From contig CM037878.1 of assembly GCA_021292165.1 (NCBI GenBank), positions 188,355,118 to 188,419,117 of the forward strand: DNA of 64,000 bases, in the 5' to 3' direction. The translations under genes and the position numbers were made by a program. Numbering within the stretch: position 1 is the stretch's first letter; the number at the start of each line of letters is the position of its first letter. The stretch is from Shinisaurus crocodilurus (lineage: Eukaryota; Chordata; Lepidosauria; Squamata; Shinisauridae). Positions 59,259 through 64,000 of the stretch are shown here, one piece after another. Below the pieces are notes generated by a model. That model ran no database searches, had not been told where the DNA came from, and saw only the letters and a program-made list of their open reading frames with translations.

Positions 59259-59819
59259 GTGCGATCCTATGGGTTGCACCCCTGTTAGATGGAAACCTCC
59301 AAACTTGGAGGCTTTCGGGTATCCAGTGCCATGCTGGGCTGCTGCCAGTAGGGTGGGAAGAATGACAGAGGCAGGGCTGGAGAGCTGTGTGGATCTAGAA
59401 TTGGCCCCCACAGTCACTTACGGACCCATCACTAGAGTCTACACATTTTTTTTTAGAATTTCCTCTTTTTATAATTTTCTTTTTGTAATTTTATCCTGGA
59501 AGACAATCTTACTCGGTCATGAGTGATCGCCTCCTATATGTAACCTGGCCTCTCCCCTCCCACTGGAATACCCCCTTTCAGAGCACTACGACCCCCCCCA
59601 TACCGCTTTTGCAGCCTTGGAAAGCAGTTACCACAGTTCTTTCCACTGTGGCAGTGAGGGGAGGAGGCAGGGGTAAGGAGGGATCAGGTTTTGTAATCCC
59701 CCTTCTGAGGTCATAGCAGTGTCTACTGCCTCGGAGTGGGGGACTCTGAAAAATCCTATGGTTCCTGGGACGTTCTCCAGGGACCATAGGATTGCTCTTT
59801 CTACATTTATATCTGGCCT
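59259..59819. other. Unassigned region with a hairpin
   Basis: A foldback at 59752-59792 (AATCCTATGGTTCCTGG paired with CCAGGGACCATAGGATT, loop about 5-7 nt). GATCCTATGGG near 59262 weakly mirrors its outer arm, so a diverged inverted-repeat element of about 530 bp is possible. Confidence 0.45.
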
Positions 59820-60130
59820 TTCCACTAAAAATAGTCCTTATGGTAGATCAGAATAATAAAATAATATATCTATATAATTAAAACATAAAAACAAATCTAT
59901 TAAATACCCTTCAATTAAAAACACAATTAAAGACATTTTGATAATTAAAAGAAAAAGGAATAAAGAGCACCAGTTAAAACCTACTTCAGCAACAAGTCAG
60001 CTTAAAAGCCAAAAGCCTGTCTGAATAAAAAATGTTTTTGTCTGTTGGCGAAAGGACTACAGAGAGAGAACTAGCCTGGCCTCCCTTGACGGGGAGCTCC
60101 TAAGCCTGGGAGCAGTGATGTAGAGCGGTC
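59820..60130 (-). repeat. LINE 3' region (CR1/L2 type), antisense
   Basis: Contains AAAAGCCTGTCTGAATAAAA, TGTCTGTTGGCGAAAGG and GCCTCCCTTGACGGGGAGC, matching the style of the 47770-49310 LINE 3' part (AAAAGCCTGCCAGAATAAG). Diverged, no RT frame. Confidence 0.55.
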
Positions 60131-60840
60131 CATCTATCTAACTCTAAATTTTAAGAAATGGATGGGGGGAAAGCATGTGACTATCTGCCCCATCTAGTTT
60201 AGACCCCAAATTTTCTGTTCCTCCCCCTCTTGAACATAAAAAAAAAACATTCATAAAAATATCGAAAGCTTTCTGAGCACAAACAATGACAAATGGTTGG
60301 ACTGATATACAGGATCAAAGGATGAAATGGATTCTTCTCCAGTCATGGAAAGATCTCAAACTCTGCATCAAGGATCTTCAAGCGGGGTCTACAATTCTTC
60401 TGTTGGCCTTGGCAGCCAAGCCCAAAAATGTGGTTGCTACTGCTGCTTCTCTGCTGCTGGCTTTCATGGTTGTTTCGTGGAGGTGCCTGGCCAACAAATG
60501 GCCAAGGAAGCTTTTCCTGCCTCCCATTCCGTGCTGCAGAGCAGGAAAGGGCAGCAAGGGAGCGTTCAAGTTTTGACGGGCATGGCAGAGGCATTCTGGG
60601 CATGCTGACCATGTACTTGCCAACAAATGCCTAGTCTCCTCTCCAGGCTTGAAGCTGGGAGGGAGCGGGTATCAATGTGCAACTGCCGGAACAATCCTGG
60701 CTTGCCTCTGTGGCTTCAAGATTGGGAGGAAGACTAGTCCCAGTGGTCAGCAGCAATCTTTCCATGGCAAGCTTCCTAAGCAAACTTGTTGAACCCCAGC
60801 CTTCAAACATGTTGATGCCTCGCCCAAGTATGTCATAGAG
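60131..60840. other. Upstream region, nothing recognised
   Basis: Several overlapping open frames on both strands at 60286-60634 are mutual shadows; none resembles a known protein. Confidence 0.45.
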
Positions 60841-61296
60841 CAGGGGTAAGCATGGGCACATTTGACAATTTCAGAAACTGCCATGGGCCCCACCACAAGA
60901 TGGCTGCCATGGGAGCCATGGCTAGTCTCAAAGGACAAGTAACAGGCCCAAAAGACTGAGTACAAGGAAGAGATAGGGTCTGAGCCCCAACACACTAAGC
61001 AACACCTTTGAACCCACAATTTTTACAGTTTTACAGAAGGCAAATTCTTTCCCCCTCCCCGTTCCCCATTTCCTAAGAATGTCTCCAAGTCCTGCCATGT
61101 AGCCCAGAGACATTCATGGGAAATGAAGAAGGTAGCAGCTGGAGGCCCTCACTTCCCTTTGAAGCATTCCCCGCTGCTGGTAAGAAAATGTTTTTTAATA
61201 AATAAATTAGAATAAAAAGTGGTAAGGTACCTTGGTGGTGCCAAGAAGTGTCTGGGGGCGCATTGGTGCCCATGGGCACCACGTTGCCTAGCCCTG
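60841..61296. mobile_element. hAT-like non-autonomous element
   Basis: Starts CAGGGGTAAGCATGGGCAC and ends GCACCACGTTGCC, TAGCCCTG. The flanks TCATAGAG (60833-60840) and TCTTAGAG (61297-61304) match at 7 of 8. An internal CCATGGGCCCC and CATGGCTAG context is non-coding. Confidence 0.7.
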
Positions 61297-61304
61297 TCTT
61301 AGAG

Positions 61305-61671
61305 TATCTAGGCTGCTACTAGTTCTGTTCTTGTTTTCTCACTTAAGCACTTTTGCATTGCTGTTAAGAATTTAACCTCTTTATTCTTGACTGAATATAA
61401 CTAAAAGATAAGGACCACAGTAGAAAGTCACTCAATACAAGAGTCTCATAATCTGATGTGTTGCCAAGCGATCAATTCCCTTCTTCTTTCACTCATAAGA
61501 AGTTTGCTATTAGAGGGAATGATGCCTGTATATGCAGAGTAGCTTATGTCTGTGGAGTCGTATATGTTCATGCATATAGCAGTAAGTGTTCATGCATACT
61601 AATTATACTTTGCCATACTTTAAAAGGTCTTATGGCAATCACTGCAATTAGGAAACAATTTTATTACTCAC
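61305..61671. other. Sequence flanking the candidate exon, nothing else recognised
   Basis: AT-rich. If the exon at 61672-61719 is real, this is the start of its downstream intron on the minus strand. Confidence 0.4.
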
Positions 61672-61719
61672 CTTGTGTCATAAATCGCATATAGTTTCTT
61701 GTTCTCTTCAACAGCATTC
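61672..61719 (-). other. Candidate 48-bp exon of an unidentified transcript
   Basis: On the minus strand a long pyrimidine-rich acceptor (ATTTCTCTCTTATTTTTAG) is followed by 48 bp and a consensus donor (ACAAG|GTGAGTAAT). Entered in phase 1 it is open and reads NAVEENKKLYAIYDT, then Arg or Ser. The length is a multiple of three, so the exon would be frame-neutral. I do not recognise the peptide. It lies 21 kb upstream of GABRB3 on the same strand, so it could be an upstream exon of that locus or an exon of a neighbouring gene whose start is to the right. Chance occurrence cannot be excluded. Confidence 0.35.
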
Positions 61720-64000
61720 CTAAAAATAAGAGAGAAATAATATATTTAGTCTACATCTCCCATTTATATTATTTTTTCATTGGTTGCTTCAGCCCCATTG
61801 CCTTTCTTTTGACCCACATTCCTATTAGCACCCTGCAGGTCTCCTCTCACAAGATCTGGATTCACTGACACTGACCAAAGTCTCTGTCTCAAAGCATCAT
61901 TCACCTTATCGAGCAACAACAAAGGGAAACCTTTGTATAGAAGTTAACCTATCCAATAGTATTTCATTAACCAGTTTGGATCCCAAGAAATAGATTAACC
62001 AGTTTGGACCTCTGCGATTTATATCCTTGAGTTCCTTGTGTATTCAAATTAAAAGGGGGGGGGGAAAGATTTTCCTCCTTTTAAGTATAGCCTTTTTGTT
62101 TCTTTTTACTGCTATTTAAGATCATTAAGTGCCAGCAATGAGCTATGGGAAAGTTCAATACAGAAGTAATTGTGTCCCTGCCTAGAGGGCTTATCATTCT
62201 ATAGTGTTTATTTAAAAAAAAAATTTTTTTTTTTACAATTTTCTACAATTGTAGTAAATGGAGTATTCAAATTCCTAGGTAAAATATATATTGTACAACA
62301 TTTAGAAAAAACACATAGATTGTTACTAATGAAATCCATGCCTCACATCCACACTGCCAAAATCTCTAACAACCCCATTGGGTAGATTGGAATAAACTAA
62401 AGCTATGCAAATGTTCCAGTTTTCATGTAAGGCGGAGCTTAGCATCACACGCACAAGCTTTACACTCCCCCTCCCCTCCCCTCTGGCACAGCCACAAGGA
62501 CGGGATTGGAAGCATTCACTTCCATTTTTGACCAACCACGGTATCTTGTTATATCCAAACTGGGAACTGTGGTTAATGTTAACTGAGGTTTATTGAAACA
62601 GGCCAGGATGATTAACCACAGGTTGAAGTTGGTGTATAGCTATCACTAACCACAGTTTCTCTAGGTTCAAACCACAGTTAGTTGGAAACAGATTGCAAAT
62701 GCATCTGGTCTCACTGCTGCACCAAAGGAGTAAAGGGGAGGGAGATGTGCATGAGCCCAAAGCTCATGTACATCATATGCTAAACTATGGTCTATTGTTA
62801 TATGAAACCATAGCTATTTACTCCTATCCATGCTGCGGAAGTACACAATTCCCTGCTTGCCAGGACAATCTCCCTCTGCCTTATTACTACATAAAAGTAA
62901 TGCCAAGATGATGAGCTACAGCCAAGAAGTGAACCTCGGCATAGTAGTTGCATATGGCTGGGCAAGGAAGTTGCCCTATACTTTTGATTTTTTTGCCACT
63001 ACAGACTGAAGGTTCTTTTCTGGAATTGAATCTACATGAAGGGATTTAAGGGTGCTGATGAAGAAAGCTAAGACATACATGGCTGTGAAGAAGCAGAGCT
63101 GTCCTCTATTTCTGGATTGAGTTGGTTTTAGCATAGTATGGGGGGGGGGAATCTTTGTGTGTGTTGGTCAGTTTCAGCCAGGTTAAACCTTTAGTTAGAT
63201 TGCAGAGTTCAGAACATTTTGCTCAGGAAGCCAGGAGGTTATGAGGCTCAACAGAAGGTCAGAGGGAAAAAGAAAACTTTTAAACTTAGGGAATAGAAAC
63301 TTAGTTTGCGGAAATGAACAGGAAAATATTCTCCTGATTGGTTAGATTTGGGAAGGAAAAAATAATTTTATGAAATAAAAGCAGAGAGAAGCGGAGAGAG
63401 AAGGAAGGAGGGAAGTAAGGAAAGAAAGAAAGAAGTACCTAAGTCTTGGGGGGGGGGAAAGAGTCAGAGGCAAAGCTGCTGTACCTAGAGAACTGATTGA
63501 GAGAGCTGGAACAATGACAGTAAGATATCGCTTGGACAAGGGTTCTGGATAAAATAGGGAAACAGTCCAGTGAGGTTAGAGGGATGGGTTTATTCCCTGG
63601 TTGCTTGAGTACCGTATTGCTCATATTTTGTGTGTGTCTGTGTCTGTGTTGTGTGTGTGTGTATCCTTAAAACATTTCCCTATTGACATTTTTCTTCAAT
63701 AACATTTAAACTTTGTTATTTGAAACTTTGTGGTTTCTATTTTATTTTTATTTTTTTGGATTACCCGCTGTAATACTCAAGTTATCTGAGACCTAGAACA
63801 AGTTTTCAGACTAGTTTAATGTGGGCAGCCAGAGAAAAAGATGTCCACTTGGTGGCAATGGAAAAGGCCACAAGAAGGGAAGGGCAAAAAGGAGTATGGG
63901 CAGGCACACTATTTTTCCTGTTTTTCCTTCTCCTCACTGAACAAGGCATTGCCGGTCTGTGACAATGGCACGTTCATTTCTGGCACAGTGCAAGACAAAT
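61720..64000. other. Upstream region with RUNX-like motif cluster, no gene
   Basis: No gene recognised. Four AACCACA/TGTGGTT motifs lie within 110 bp at 62568-62677. A foldback-like pair TATGGTCTATTG / AAACCATAG lies at about 62786-62812. A GA-rich tract lies at about 63384-63435 and a (TG)n run at about 63628-63661. Confidence 0.5.

Overview
This window is vertebrate nuclear DNA, most likely from a squamate reptile (lizard). The evidence is three recognisable coding exons of the GABA-A receptor beta-3 subunit gene (GABRB3), five 5S-rRNA-headed SINEs of a kind known from squamates, CR1/L2-type LINE tails, several hAT-like elements, abundant microsatellites, and no dense coding. The species cannot be read from the sequence.

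Layout. GABRB3 lies on the minus strand. Coding exon 1 (signal peptide) is at 40377-40456, exon 2 at 39954-40045 and exon 3 at 39427-39494, all with consensus splice sites and compatible phases. A CpG-rich island (about 40.0-41.5 kb) covers the first exons and presumably the promoter. Everything left of 39427 is the beginning of the large intron 3; exon 4 is not in the window. Everything right of about 41.5 kb is upstream of the gene. One further exon-like segment (61672-61719, minus strand) has very good splice signals but I cannot assign it.

The intron carries the most gene-like non-host sequence: a roughly 5-kb tyrosine-recombinase retrotransposon of the DIRS order, Ngaro-like (about 10.1-15.25 kb). 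It has an intact zinc-finger Gag-like ORF, a frameshifted reverse transcriptase/RNase H, a decayed tyrosine recombinase and an intact SGNH-hydrolase ORF. Its leader contains a stretch resembling the 5S-derived SINE head.

The rest is a repeat landscape. It includes hAT-like elements with TIRs and 8-bp target-site duplications (TSDs) (1263-3043, 17581-17815, 60841-61296). Two copies of an odd hAT-like element with ends of iterated GAGTC/GACTC lie at 43107-43863 and 56871-57350. A palindromic family with 5-bp TSDs sits in GABRB3 introns 2 and 3. There is also an oppositely oriented pair of mariner-type MITEs, three related LINE copies (42.4-44.5, 47.8-49.3 and 49.3-50.7 kb), a solo LTR inside one of them, an element inserted in a CT microsatellite (52055-52493), and a C-rich minisatellite (53.3-54.7 kb). 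Several perfect hairpins and a local templated-looking 51-bp duplication are not explained by these families.

Only GABRB3 can be called a functional host gene. All family assignments were made by eye.
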